Positions 1-7,981 of a stretch of DNA of 64,000 bases are shown here, piece by piece. Source of the DNA: Couchioplanes caeruleus (lineage in GTDB: Bacteria > Actinomycetota > Actinomycetes > Mycobacteriales > Micromonosporaceae); the NCBI RefSeq assembly GCF_023499255.1, contig NZ_CP092183.1, positions 2,735,501 to 2,799,500 of the forward strand, written 5' to 3'. Positions within the stretch are counted from its first letter, which is position 1, and each line of letters opens with the position of its first letter. The translations under genes and the position numbers were made by a program. The notes beneath the pieces are model-generated. The model ran no database searches. It was not told the DNA's origin and saw only the letters and a list, made by a program, of their open reading frames with translations.

Positions 1-367
1 CGAGCAGCGCCACCGCGGCGATCGTCACCGGCATGGCGATCACCAGCAGGCGCCAGGTCGAGGCCCATCGGCGCCGGCTCAGCGGCCGGTCGATCTTCAG
101 GCCCGCGCCCATCAGGGCGACGATCACGCAGACCTCGGTGAGGTGCTCGGTCAGCTTCGGGTGGGCGAGGGGATCGGCGTCCGGCAACCCCAGGGGTACG
201 GCGAAGAGCACCATGCCCAGCGCCAGGAACACGATCGGCATGGACAGCGGGCGGCGCTCGAGGACCCGGGGCAGGATGCCCGCCAGCAGGGCCCCGACGC
301 CGAGCAGGGCGAAGAGGAGGTCGGACAGCTGCACCACCGGGAACTGCCCGCGTACGGGCAGAAACAT
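1..367 (-). CDS. Cation:proton antiporter, N-terminal part (runs off the left edge)
   Basis: Reading the minus strand from an ATG at 365-367 gives an open frame of about 122 codons that continues past base 1. It begins MFLPVRGQFPVVQLSDLLFALLG in two overlapping hydrophobic stretches, followed by a segment with LALGMVLFAVPLGLPDADPL and VIVALMGAGLKIDRPL. This arrangement (short hydrophobic helices, then a G-x-x-L-x-x-x-x-L loop) is typical of the first helices of NhaP/KefB-type sodium/hydrogen antiporters. Only the first three or four membrane segments are present, so the catalytic aspartates cannot be seen. The gene is divergent from the SDR gene at 406 with a 38-bp gap. Confidence 0.72.
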   Translation of the reverse strand, partial: MFLPVRGQFPVVQLSDLLFALLGVGALLAGILPRVLERRPLSMPIVFLALGMVLFAVPLGLPDADPLAHPKLTEHLTEVCVIVALMGAGLKIDRPLSRRRWASTWRLLVIAMPVTIAAVALL

Positions 368-405
368 GCGTGGTTGCGCGCGGGGCTGCCGGGTAACCGG
401 CAGCC

Positions 406-1215
406 ATGAGCTCGCGAGGCACCAACCACCCCCGTGTGGCCGTCGTGACCGGTTCCGAGTCGGGAATCGGGCGGGCGATCGCCGTGGCGCTCGCCGAGGA
501 CGGGTACGACGTCGGCATCACCCGGCACCGCGACACCGAGCACGCGCAGCGCACCGCCGACGAGGTCCGCAAGGCCGGCCGCCGCGCCGAGATCCGCTCC
601 CTGGACCTGACCCGGCTGCCGGGCGCGGCCGACGTGGTCGACGATCTGGCCGACGCGCTCGGCGGCATCGGGGTGCTGGTCAACTGCGCCGGTACGGGCA
701 TCGCCACGCCCGTCGTCGACACGGACTGGGAGCAGTGGCGCCAGGTGCTGTCGGTGGACCTCGACGGGCCGTTCCTGTGCGCCCAGCGCGCCGCCCGTCG
801 CATGATCGCGGCCGGACGCGGCGGCCGGATCATCAACATCACCAGCGTGCACGAGACCGCGCCCCGGGTCGGCGCCGGCGCGTACTGCGCCGCGAAGGGC
901 GGACTCGGCCTGCTGACCAAGGTCATGGCGCAGGAGCTGGGCGAGCACGGCATCACCGTGAACGCCGTCGCGCCCGGCGAGATCGCCACGGCCATGACCG
1001 GTCAGGAGGACGTCGACCCGCACACGCAGCGGCGGCCCGGCGTACCGCTCGGGCGCCCGGGTGACGCCCGCGAGATCGCGGCGGTGGTGGCGTTCCTCGC
1101 GAGCCCGCAGGCGTCCTATGTGACCGGTGCGTCCTGGCCCGTCGACGGCGGCATGCTCGGCATGGGGCCGCAGGCCGGCAGCCACCTCACCAGCGACGAC
1201 TGGCGCCGCCCCTGA
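406..1215 (+). CDS. SDR-family NAD(P)-dependent oxidoreductase
   Basis: A 269-residue classical short-chain dehydrogenase/reductase. The nucleotide-binding glycine motif is TGSESGIG near residue 16, the NCAG motif is near residue 97, the catalytic serine lies in NITSVHE and the catalytic Tyr/Lys pair in YCAAK (about residue 165). The end (FLASPQASYVTGASWPVDGG) is the usual SDR C-terminal signature. The length is normal for the family. The substrate cannot be told from the sequence. The stop codon directly abuts that of the convergent HAD gene, the two forming TGATCA, so there is no room for a terminator between them. Confidence 0.9.
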   Translation: MSSRGTNHPRVAVVTGSESGIGRAIAVALAEDGYDVGITRHRDTEHAQRTADEVRKAGRRAEIRSLDLTRLPGAADVVDDLADALGGIGVLVNCAGTGIATPVVDTDWEQWRQVLSVDLDGPFLCAQRAARRMIAAGRGGRIINITSVHETAPRVGAGAYCAAKGGLGLLTKVMAQELGEHGITVNAVAPGEIATAMTGQEDVDPHTQRRPGVPLGRPGDAREIAAVVAFLASPQASYVTGASWPVDGGMLGMGPQAGSHLTSDDWRRP

Positions 1216-1890
1216 TCAGGCGATCAGCTTCTGGATGGCCGACTCTTCCAGCGCGGCCAGCAGGGCCGCCGGGTTCTCGTACGTCTCCACCGCGCCGGCG
1301 TCGAGCAGCTCGGCGGCGCTGGTGCCGCCGCAGGTCAGCCCGATGCACGGGATGCCGAGCTTGCCGGCGGCCTTGACGTCCCACACCGCGTCGCCCACGA
1401 ACACCGCCTGCTGCGGGTCGACGCCCGACTGCTCCAGCGCGGCCTGCAGGATGTCCGGCGCCGGCTTGCTCTCCTCGGCGTCCGCGGACGAGGTGGCCGC
1501 GGTGATCACCTCGTCCGCGCCGATCACCCGGCGCAGCTGCTTGAGCTCGGGAGCCTTCGCCGACGACGCCAGCACCACGGCGAGCCCCCGGTCGGCGCAG
1601 GCGCGGAGCAGGTCGGCGGCCCCGGGCAGCGGCCGCAGCCGCTCCCACCAGGCGCCGTACAGAACGTCGTGGGCCGACGACATCGTCTCGTCGTCGCTCT
1701 TGTCGCGGTCCTCGCCGAGCAGGTGGTCGAGCAGGCGGTCCGAGCCCATGCCGATCCCGCGGTGGATCTCCGCCATCGGGACGTCCCGGTCGTGCTGGCG
1801 CAGCACCTCCCACCAGGCGACCGCGTGCAGGTAGGTGGTGTCGACCAGGGTCCCGTCGACGTCGAAGAGCACTCCGCGCTTGGCTGTCAT
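1216..1890 (-). CDS. HAD-family hydrolase (phosphatase, PGP/beta-PGM-like)
   Basis: A 224-residue cytosolic haloacid-dehalogenase-type phosphatase. HAD motif I is FDVDGTLVDTTY at residues 9-20 (nucleophile and acid Asp), motif II is the serine in VVLASSAK, motif III the lysine in SKPAPDI, and motif IV is VFVGDAVWDVKAAG. A helical cap sits between motifs I and II, as in phosphoglycolate phosphatase and beta-phosphoglucomutase relatives. The true substrate is unknown. It starts 10 bp after the stop of the PAS/SpoIIE phosphatase gene on the same strand, so the two are probably co-transcribed. Confidence 0.88.
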   Translation of the reverse strand: MTAKRGVLFDVDGTLVDTTYLHAVAWWEVLRQHDRDVPMAEIHRGIGMGSDRLLDHLLGEDRDKSDDETMSSAHDVLYGAWWERLRPLPGAADLLRACADRGLAVVLASSAKAPELKQLRRVIGADEVITAATSSADAEESKPAPDILQAALEQSGVDPQQAVFVGDAVWDVKAAGKLGIPCIGLTCGGTSAAELLDAGAVETYENPAALLAALEESAIQKLIA

Positions 1891-1900
1891 GCCAAGGCGA

Positions 1901-4078
1901 TTACCCCGTTTCGGCGGGCGGTATCAACATCTCGAACCAGACCGTGGAGCCGCGTACCGCCGGGTCGGTGCCCCACGTGTCGCTCAGCTCCTCGATGAGG
2001 CCCAGGCCGCGGCCCCTGCTGCTCAGGGTGTCCGTGCGGGCCCGGGTGACGCTGCCCCGGGTGCCCTCGTCGGCCACCGAGACGAGCAGCCGCTCCGCGC
2101 TCAGGTCGATGTGCACCTGCGCCGGCGTGCCCGCGTGCAGCAGGGCGTTGGTGGTCAGCTCGCTGGTGCACAGGATCGCCGCGCCGATCACCGGCTCGGG
2201 GACCGCCCAGTCGCGCAGGCGGTTCGTCATCCACTGCCGGACCCGGCTCGGGCCGGTCGGCTCCGCGGGCACGAGCATCGTCGCGGACCGGCTCAGCGCG
2301 ACGGCCCGCTCCACGGCAAGGACGGCCACGTCGTCATCCGTACGCCCGGGTACGGCGGCCGTCGCCAGCGAGCACAGGTTGCGCGGGTCGCCGCTGGCCG
2401 CCTCCGCGGTGGCCGCCACCAGGGCTTCCAGACCGGCGCTGAGCGTACGGTCGCGGCGCTCGACCACGCCGTCGCTGAACATCAGGATGGTGTCGCCCGG
2501 GTCCAGGCGCACCGTGGTGGTCCGCCACGAGCCGCCGAGGCCCAGCGGCGCCCCGGGCGGCAACGGGACCAGCTCGGCGGTTGCCCGCTCACGGTCGCCG
2601 CGGCGCAGCACCGGTGGCGGGTGGCCCGCGCTGGCCAGGGTGATCGTGCCGTCCGTCTGGTCCAGCACCCCGTACACGACGGTCACGAAGATCTCTTCGT
2701 TGCGCGACTCCGCGCCGAGCGAGCCCACCAGCCGGTCCAGCCCGGCCAGGACGGTTCCGGGCGCGGGGTCGGTGAGGGCCAGCGCGCGCAGGGCGGCGCG
2801 GACCTGCCCCATCACCGCGGCCGCTCGTACGTCGTGACCGGCCACGTCGCCGAGCACCATGGCGAGGCGCCCGTCGCCCAGCTCGAACGCGTCGTAGAAG
2901 TCGCCGCCCGCCGCGTTGCCGTCCACGCCCACGTCGTAGCGCGCGGCGATGCGGAAGCGGTCGAGCTCGGGCAGATGCTCCGGCAGCATGCTGCGCTGCA
3001 GCAACTGCGCGGTGCCGTGCTGCGCCTCGAACCGCCGGGCCCGTTCCGCCGCCTGCGCGACCAGCTCGGCGGCCGCGTACAGCAGGGCGCGCTCGGCGGG
3101 CAGCCAGGTGTGCGGCGTGCGGTAGCCCATGGTCAGCGCGCCGTGCAGCGACGGCGTCCGCAGCGGCATCGCGGCCAGCGCGCGGATCCGGCGCTCGTGC
3201 CGGTCGGTCGCCACCTTGCCCAGCGGCGCGCCGTCCGGCTGGAACGACGGGCGGCCGCTGAGCGCCGCCACCACCAGCGGGAACGCCGGGTCGTTGCCGA
3301 TCCGCTTCCACAGCGGCGGCAGGCGCTCGTCGGCCTCGTCCATCATCTCGCCGCGGATGCGCCGTACGTACCGGAAGCCGGCGCCGTCGTCGACCGCGAA
3401 CACGCAGTGGTCCACGTCGAACGACGACATCGCGTACGACAGCACGACCCGGGCCACGTCGTCGATGGTGAGCGCGGAGGCCAGCCGGGCGGTCAGCTCG
3501 CCGAGGCTCTGCAGCCGCCGGGTCACCTGCGTCGTCTCGGCCGCGACCGTGAGGACGCCGACCACGGAACCGTGCTGGTCGCGTACGACGGAATGGCCCC
3601 TGGTGAACGACGCCTGCTCGACCTGACCGCCGCGCGGGACCGCGATCTGGGTCTCGGCCTCGAGGAAGGACTGGCCGCTGCGGTAGACGTCGTCGATGAC
3701 CCCGCCGACCCCGGGCGTCTGCCACAGGTCGCCGAACACCTCCGCCGCCGGCCGGCCCAGCGCCCCGGGATGCTTCCCGCCGATGACCTCGGCATACGCG
3801 TCGTTGTAGATGAGCACGTAGTCGTCGCCGTAGGCGAGCGCCATCGGCACGGGCGAGGCGAGCACCACCTCGACCGTCGCGTTCACCATCGGGTCCCAGC
3901 TCGCCATCGGGCCCAGCGACGTGGTCTCCCACGGGTGCGCGGCCACCAGCTCAGCGCAGCCGGGGGGACGCTGCGTCACCACGTCGGACGGGTCGGGCAG
4001 CGCCGTCATCGCCGTCGTCCTCGCTGTCGTCACCGCCGTCACCGTCGTCATCGCGGAGGGTATCCCCATGCCGACCAT
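1901..4078 (-). CDS. PAS-GAF-SpoIIE (PP2C) phosphatase with C-terminal HATPase (RsbW-like) domain
   Basis: A multidomain regulator of about 725 residues. In order: a PAS-like sensor (MALAYGDDYVLIYNDAYAEV), a GAF domain, a PP2C/SpoIIE phosphatase core (GGDFYDAFELGDGRLAMVLGD, ASAGHPPPVL, MFSDGVVERRD, GRTDDDVAVLAVE) and an anti-sigma-type histidine-kinase-like ATPase (SELTTNALLHAG, then DEGTRG and SRGRGLGLIEELSD). The phosphatase metal-binding Asp residues are present. By family, such proteins act in partner-switching control of alternative sigma factors, both dephosphorylating anti-anti-sigma factors and binding ATP as kinase. Upstream in-frame codons reach 4189, but that stretch is not conserved-looking; ATG at 4078 or 4051 is more likely. 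No strong Shine-Dalgarno decides between them. Confidence 0.88.
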   Translation of the reverse strand: MVGMGIPSAMTTVTAVTTARTTAMTALPDPSDVVTQRPPGCAELVAAHPWETTSLGPMASWDPMVNATVEVVLASPVPMALAYGDDYVLIYNDAYAEVIGGKHPGALGRPAAEVFGDLWQTPGVGGVIDDVYRSGQSFLEAETQIAVPRGGQVEQASFTRGHSVVRDQHGSVVGVLTVAAETTQVTRRLQSLGELTARLASALTIDDVARVVLSYAMSSFDVDHCVFAVDDGAGFRYVRRIRGEMMDEADERLPPLWKRIGNDPAFPLVVAALSGRPSFQPDGAPLGKVATDRHERRIRALAAMPLRTPSLHGALTMGYRTPHTWLPAERALLYAAAELVAQAAERARRFEAQHGTAQLLQRSMLPEHLPELDRFRIAARYDVGVDGNAAGGDFYDAFELGDGRLAMVLGDVAGHDVRAAAVMGQVRAALRALALTDPAPGTVLAGLDRLVGSLGAESRNEEIFVTVVYGVLDQTDGTITLASAGHPPPVLRRGDRERATAELVPLPPGAPLGLGGSWRTTTVRLDPGDTILMFSDGVVERRDRTLSAGLEALVAATAEAASGDPRNLCSLATAAVPGRTDDDVAVLAVERAVALSRSATMLVPAEPTGPSRVRQWMTNRLRDWAVPEPVIGAAILCTSELTTNALLHAGTPAQVHIDLSAERLLVSVADEGTRGSVTRARTDTLSSRGRGLGLIEELSDTWGTDPAVRGSTVWFEMLIPPAETG

Positions 4079-4244
4079 GGACTGAGCGTAGCCCGCCTCG
4101 GCCGTTCGGACGATCCGGGCACCAGCCGGACGTCCGATTCTGCCGGGTACGTGCGGGTGGGACGGCTTCGTCGCCCCGCGTGGCCTCACTGTCCGCGACG
4201 AGGCGGCGACGAAACAGGGCTCGGCCGTTCGATCTTGGCTGCCC

Positions 4245-4250
4245 TATAGT
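4245..4250 (+). promoter_or_regulatory. -10 box of a leaderless promoter for the CBM2-like membrane protein
   Basis: TATAGT lies 6 nt before the GTG start at 4257, so transcription should begin at or very near the start codon. No Shine-Dalgarno is present. The same spacing recurs at several other genes in this window. Confidence 0.5.
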
Positions 4251-4256
4251 CCGCGC

Positions 4257-5198
4257 GTGAGTGAAACGTGGCGGCCCCGGCCCAGCCGCGGCGTCATGGG
4301 ATACGTCGCTGAGCTGCAACAACTCGATTCCGACGCGGCGCCGTCGGCGGCTGCTCCCTGGGCTCCCGCGGATTCCGTGCGGCCCGTCCCGGCCGCCTCG
4401 CCGTGGCCCGAGTCCGATCCGTTCGCTCATGCCTCGTTGTTCTCCGACGAGCCGGCCCCGATCGTCTCCCACGTACGGCCGGGCGTACCCGGGCGTCGGA
4501 TGCGGATGGCGGTGATCTCCGGAGGGGTCCTGGCGATCCTGGCCGGGCTGGGTGTCGGATATGCGGCACTCGGCGGCTCCGGCCCGGACACCGTCGCGGC
4601 CCCGCGCGTCACGGCGACGACCGTCCCCGCCGACGGCGTGCTCAACCTCGAACCCGCCCTGCCCGGCGTGGACCCGGTCACCGGCGCGACGATCAGCCCG
4701 GCGCCGACCGTCGACCCGACGACCACCGCGGCGGCTCGTACCACGACCCCGGCGGCCCGGGTTCCCCGTCGCACGACGCGGCCCGCAGCTCCGGGCGTAC
4801 CGGATCTGCCGGCCGGCACGGTGACACCCCCGGCCCCGGCGGATCCGGCGCCCACCCTGCCCGCCGCGCCGTCCCTTCCGCAGCGTCCCCTCCCGGCGGA
4901 GGCCACCTTCACGTACACGGCCGAGGAAGGCGAGTCGGGCTGGACGGGATACAGCGGACAGGTCCGCGTACGGAATCCCGGCGACTCCGCGAACGCCGGC
5001 TGGAGGGTCACGCTGACCGTGCCGGGCGGCAACCGGGTCGATGCCTCGGGGGCGTCCGCGAGCCAGGAAGGGGAGACGGTGACCTTCACGGGCGACCCCA
5101 TCGCCGGAGGCGGCTCGCTCAGCTTCACCTTCACGGTGGACGGGACGCTGACCGGGCTGCCGGGCGGGTGCCGGATCGACGGCAACGCCTGCTCCTGA
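4257..5198 (+). CDS. Membrane-anchored protein with C-terminal CBM2-like (cellulose-binding fold) domain
   Basis: A 313-residue type II membrane protein. Residues 1-80 are a Pro/Ala-rich cytoplasmic segment, a single membrane helix spans about residues 84-106 (MAVISGGVLAILAGLGVGYA), a Thr/Pro-rich linker follows to about residue 215, and the last 95 residues resemble a family 2 carbohydrate-binding module (GYSGQVRVRNPG, GWRVTLTVPGG, then GGGSLSFTFTVDG and a Cys pair near the end: CRIDGNACS). No catalytic domain is visible, so it is probably a wall- or polysaccharide-binding surface protein rather than an enzyme. It is divergent from the SpoIIE phosphatase. Ligand specificity is unknown. Confidence 0.72.
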   Translation: MSETWRPRPSRGVMGYVAELQQLDSDAAPSAAAPWAPADSVRPVPAASPWPESDPFAHASLFSDEPAPIVSHVRPGVPGRRMRMAVISGGVLAILAGLGVGYAALGGSGPDTVAAPRVTATTVPADGVLNLEPALPGVDPVTGATISPAPTVDPTTTAAARTTTPAARVPRRTTRPAAPGVPDLPAGTVTPPAPADPAPTLPAAPSLPQRPLPAEATFTYTAEEGESGWTGYSGQVRVRNPGDSANAGWRVTLTVPGGNRVDASGASASQEGETVTFTGDPIAGGGSLSFTFTVDGTLTGLPGGCRIDGNACS

Positions 5199-5303
5199 CC
5201 GCTTCGGTGCTTTTGTCCGGGACATTCTTGCGGTTCCCTGACGGTCCGCCCACGTCCGGTGCGAGCCGACGCCTGTCGATCTAACCTCGTCTCAGACCGG
5301 CCC

Positions 5304-5342
5304 CCGCCGGCCACCACGGGCCGGACCGCCGGCCACCACGGG
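5304..5342. repeat. 17-bp direct repeat pair upstream of the repeat-rich membrane protein
   Basis: CCGCCGGCCACCACGGG occurs twice, at 5304-5320 and 5326-5342, in the short leader before the gene at 5376. It may be a regulator site or a simple slippage duplication. Nothing else is visible in the 5199-5375 gap apart from a possible -10 (TAACCT near 5282). Confidence 0.6.
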
Positions 5343-5375
5343 ACGTCTCGCGCGCGGCGCGGGTGAGGAGAAGCG

Positions 5376-6959
5376 ATGACCGGCTCCGGCCTGGACGACG
5401 CCCTGAGCGACATGTGGCGGTCGGTGCTGCTCTTCGTGCCGGCGGCCCTGGCCTTCGTGGCCGTCCTCGTCATCGGCTACGTGCTGGCCCGCCTCGTGCG
5501 TACGGTCGTCGCCAAGACCCTGCACCGGGTCGGCTTCGACCGCGCCGTCGAGCGCGGCGCCATCGGCCGCGCCCTGGACGGCCGGGTCGAGCCCAGCGAC
5601 CTGTGCGCCAAGATCGCCTTCTACGCGGTGCTGCTGTTCGCGCTCCAGCTCGCCTTCGGCATCTGGGGGCCCAACCCGGTCAGCGACCTCCTCACGGCCC
5701 TCGTGGCCTGGCTTCCCCGGGCGTTCGTCGCGGTCGTCATCATCGTGGTCGCCGCCGCCATCGGCAGCGCGGTCCGGGAGCTCATCGACAGCGCGCTCGG
5801 CGGTCTCGCGTACGGGCGGCTGCTGGCCCGGGTGGCGTACTGGCTGATCGTCGGCCTGGGCGTCATCGCGGCCCTCGAACAGGTACAGATCGCCACGGCC
5901 GTCACCCAGCCCATCCTCATCGCCGTCCTCGCCACCGTCGCGGGCGTCGTGATCGTCGGCGTGGGCGGCGGCCTGATCCGCCCGATGCAGCACCGCTGGG
6001 AAGTCTGGCTGGAACGCGCGGGCGCGGAGTCGGCAGTCATCCGCGAGCACGCCCGCTCGTACGCCGACGAAAAGGCCAGAATCGCCGCGGAGAAGCGCGC
6101 CGAGGAAGAGCGCCTGGCCGAGGAGGCCCGCCGCGCTGAGGAGGCCCGGAAGGCTGAGGAGGCCCGGAAGGCTGAGGAGGCCCGGAAGGCTGAGGAGGCC
6201 CGGAAGGCTGAGGAGGCCCGGAAGGCTGAGGAGGCCCGGAAGGCTGAGGAGGCCCGGAAGGCTGAGGAGGCCCGGAAGGCTGAGGAGGCCCGGAAGGCTG
6301 AGGAGGCCCGGAAGGCTGAGGAGGCCCGGAAGGCTGAGGAGGCCCGGAAGGCTGAGGAGGCCCGGAAGGCTGAGGAGGCCCGGAAGGCTGAGGAGGCCCG
6401 GAAGGCTGAGGAGGCCCGGAAGGCTGAGGAGGCCCGGAAGGCTGAGGAGGCCCGGAAGGCTGAGGACGTCCGGCGGGCCAAGGAGGTCAGCGACGCTGAC
6501 GAGGCGCGTCGGGCGGGGGCGGTCACTTCCAGCGCGGAGGGGCATGGGGCCGTCGCGGCTGCCGGCTCGGGGGCTACCGGCGACACGCCGCAGGGGCAGG
6601 ACAGTGCGACCGTCAGCGAACCGCCGGCGCTGAGCGAGCAGGAGCAGCGCGCGGAGGCGGCCCGGCGGCGCCTGCTCGAGGCCGCTGCCGGTGAGCAGAC
6701 GCAGGTCATCCCGGTTCAGCGCCGGTCCAGAAAGTCCTCCAACCCGGTGCCCGGTTTCGACGACGATGACGACGACACCGAGACGACCGGCGACGTGCCC
6801 GGCCCGGCCCCGACATCCGCCGGTGCGCGCGGGGGTGGCGAGGATGCGGAGGAACGGACTCAGGTGCTGCCGCGGCAGTTGCCGTACCCGGCCGACGACG
6901 AGGAGAAGACGCAGGTCATCAAGCCGGTCAAGCCGCCGACGGACGGCCCGGCCAAGTAG
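5376..6959 (+). CDS. Multi-pass membrane protein with 18 identical EEARKA repeats and TQV motifs
   Basis: A 527-residue protein. Residues 1-205 hold five predicted membrane helices (about 16-38, 77-95, 112-134, 150-168, 177-200), resembling the N-terminal TM-helix module found in mechanosensitive-channel-like proteins; the pore domain of MscS is absent. A charged region rich in Glu, Arg, Lys and Ala runs from about residue 220, with residues 255-362 being 18 exact copies of EEARKA. Such a composition favours a long single alpha-helix or coiled coil, like TolA domain II. The acidic C-terminal part holds three TQV-type motifs (QTQVIP, RTQVLP, KTQVIKP) separated by a run of Asp. Its role is not known; an envelope-spanning or scaffold function is an inference. 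Confidence 0.75.
   Translation: MTGSGLDDALSDMWRSVLLFVPAALAFVAVLVIGYVLARLVRTVVAKTLHRVGFDRAVERGAIGRALDGRVEPSDLCAKIAFYAVLLFALQLAFGIWGPNPVSDLLTALVAWLPRAFVAVVIIVVAAAIGSAVRELIDSALGGLAYGRLLARVAYWLIVGLGVIAALEQVQIATAVTQPILIAVLATVAGVVIVGVGGGLIRPMQHRWEVWLERAGAESAVIREHARSYADEKARIAAEKRAEEERLAEEARRAEEARKAEEARKAEEARKAEEARKAEEARKAEEARKAEEARKAEEARKAEEARKAEEARKAEEARKAEEARKAEEARKAEEARKAEEARKAEEARKAEEARKAEEARKAEDVRRAKEVSDADEARRAGAVTSSAEGHGAVAAAGSGATGDTPQGQDSATVSEPPALSEQEQRAEAARRRLLEAAAGEQTQVIPVQRRSRKSSNPVPGFDDDDDDTETTGDVPGPAPTSAGARGGGEDAEERTQVLPRQLPYPADDEEKTQVIKPVKPPTDGPAK
6138..6461 (+). repeat. 18 perfect copies of an 18-bp in-frame tandem repeat
   Basis: The unit GAGGAGGCCCGGAAGGCT repeats exactly 18 times without a base change (324 bp) inside the gene at 5376, coding for (EEARKA)18. 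It is flanked by one degenerate copy on each side (EEARRA before, EDVRRA after). The identity at silent positions implies recent expansion or continuing homogenisation. Confidence 0.97.
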
Positions 6960-7035
6960 CCGTGCTCCGGGGCGCATCCCAGCCCCGGGCTGTCCTGTCC
7001 GCGCTGAGCGGTGTCGGGCCGGGCCGCGTCGGGCC

Positions 7036-7202
7036 GGGCCTTGGTCGCGCTGTGCCGTGTCGCGTCGGGCTGGGCCTTGGTCGCGCTGGGGCATGTCGCG
7101 TCGGGCTGGGCCTTGGTCGCGCTGGGGCATGTCGCGTCGGGCCGGGCCTTGGTCGCGCTGGGCTGCGGTGCGCTGGGCTGCGGCGCGCTGGGCTGCGTGG
7201 GT
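7036..7202. repeat. Non-coding tandem repeats: 36-bp units followed by 15-bp units
   Basis: Units of 36 bp begin at 7036, 7072, 7108 and 7144 (three full, one partial), each starting GGGCCTTGGTCGCGCTG. They run into three copies of a 15-bp unit starting GCTGGGCTGCG at 7158-7202. No frame through this region has a convincing ribosome site or normal composition. Confidence 0.9.
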
Positions 7203-7318
7203 CGCGGGCTGGTTCGCTGGGCGACGGGGTCGGTGGCTGGCCGGTTCGTTGGGGTGGCCGGATGGCCGGATGGCCGGGCGGAGCCGGTGGGGACCAGCGG
7301 CTCGCTGGCCGGGCTCGG

Positions 7319-7447
7319 TGGCCCGGCTTGGTGAGCAAGCTCCATGGCCCGGCTCGGTGGGCGGGCTTGATGGCCCGGCTTGGTGGGCGGGCTCAGTGGC
7401 CGGGCTTGGTGGGCGGGCTTGATGGCCGGGCTTGGTGGGCGGCTGGG
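7319..7447. repeat. Non-coding 26-bp tandem repeat array, five copies
   Basis: Five near-identical 26-bp units start at 7319, 7345, 7371, 7397 and 7423, each opening TGGCCCGG or TGGCCGGG and containing CTTGGTGGGCGGG. Together with the array at 7036 it fills the 574-bp gap between the genes ending at 6959 and 7534. The remaining 120 bp between the arrays is G-rich and partly repetitive (for example GGATGGCC twice near 7257). Confidence 0.88.
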
Positions 7448-7474
7448 TGGCCGACCTCGCGGGAGATGCCAGAG

Positions 7475-7502
7475 GGCCGGCGCCTCCGAAGAGGTGCCGG
7501 CC
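7475..7502 (-). terminator. Hairpin terminator downstream of the DUF6401-like gene
   Basis: Arms GGCCGGCGCCTC and GAGGTGCCGGCC pair over 12 bp with one G-T pair around a CGAA loop. It lies 31 bp past the stop of the minus-strand gene at 7534. There is no marked T-run, as is common in GC-rich actinobacteria. Confidence 0.65.
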
Positions 7503-7533
7503 CTGAACGGTCGGTGTGGCCTGTCGGGTGGGG

Positions 7534-7890
7534 TCAGATGGACGGGGGCAGCGTGCGGGCGAGTGAGCAGACTGCCAGGAGGCGGTTCAGGACCCAGTCG
7601 CTGGCCGACCAGTCGATGGGGCCCTCCGGCGCGCGCCAGCCGTGCTTGAAGGCGGCGTCGCGGACGCCCTCGGCGTAGGCCGCCAGGATCACCGGCGTGA
7701 GCGGGCGCTCGTCGGTGGAGAGGCTGTCGCGGATGCCCGCCACGTGCTGGTCGACCGCGGCCAGCAGGCCGGGGGAGTCGGCCGCGGCCGCGAGGCCGGT
7801 GACTCCGACGCAGGTCATCAGCTCGCTGAGGCAGGCGTGGGCGGAACGCAGGGCAGCACGGGCGGCAGCGCCGCTGAACAGGCCATTCAT
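7534..7890 (-). CDS. Small helical protein, DUF6401-like
   Basis: The likely product is 118 residues, from ATG at 7890 (MNGLFSGAAARAALRSAHACL...). The frame is open to 8223, but the part before 7890 has poor composition and overlaps the divergent gene at 7982. The protein is Ala/Leu-rich and predicted all-helical, ending DWVLNRLLAVCSLARTLPPSI. It resembles a short actinobacterial family called DUF6401, which is often listed near natural-product genes; that assignment rests on recall of the family pattern. Function unknown. It is followed by a strong hairpin. Confidence 0.62.
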   Translation of the reverse strand: MNGLFSGAAARAALRSAHACLSELMTCVGVTGLAAAADSPGLLAAVDQHVAGIRDSLSTDERPLTPVILAAYAEGVRDAAFKHGWRAPEGPIDWSASDWVLNRLLAVCSLARTLPPSI

Positions 7891-7981
7891 GAGAAGAAAC
7901 GTTAGGGAGCCGCGGGTAGCCAACGGTTCGCCTGTACGGTGCAGCTCGGTTGAAGTCGGCGCGGCTGGGAACCATGTCCGC

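Noticed and set aside
1835..4249. An 804-residue plus-strand open frame opposite the SpoIIE phosphatase gene
   Set aside because: It is the mirror of a real gene; composition is Arg/Gly/His-rich and no domain is visible. Similar long shadows occur opposite most genes here.
7036..7202. CRISPR-like repeats
   Set aside because: Units are head-to-tail without unique spacers and no cas gene is present.
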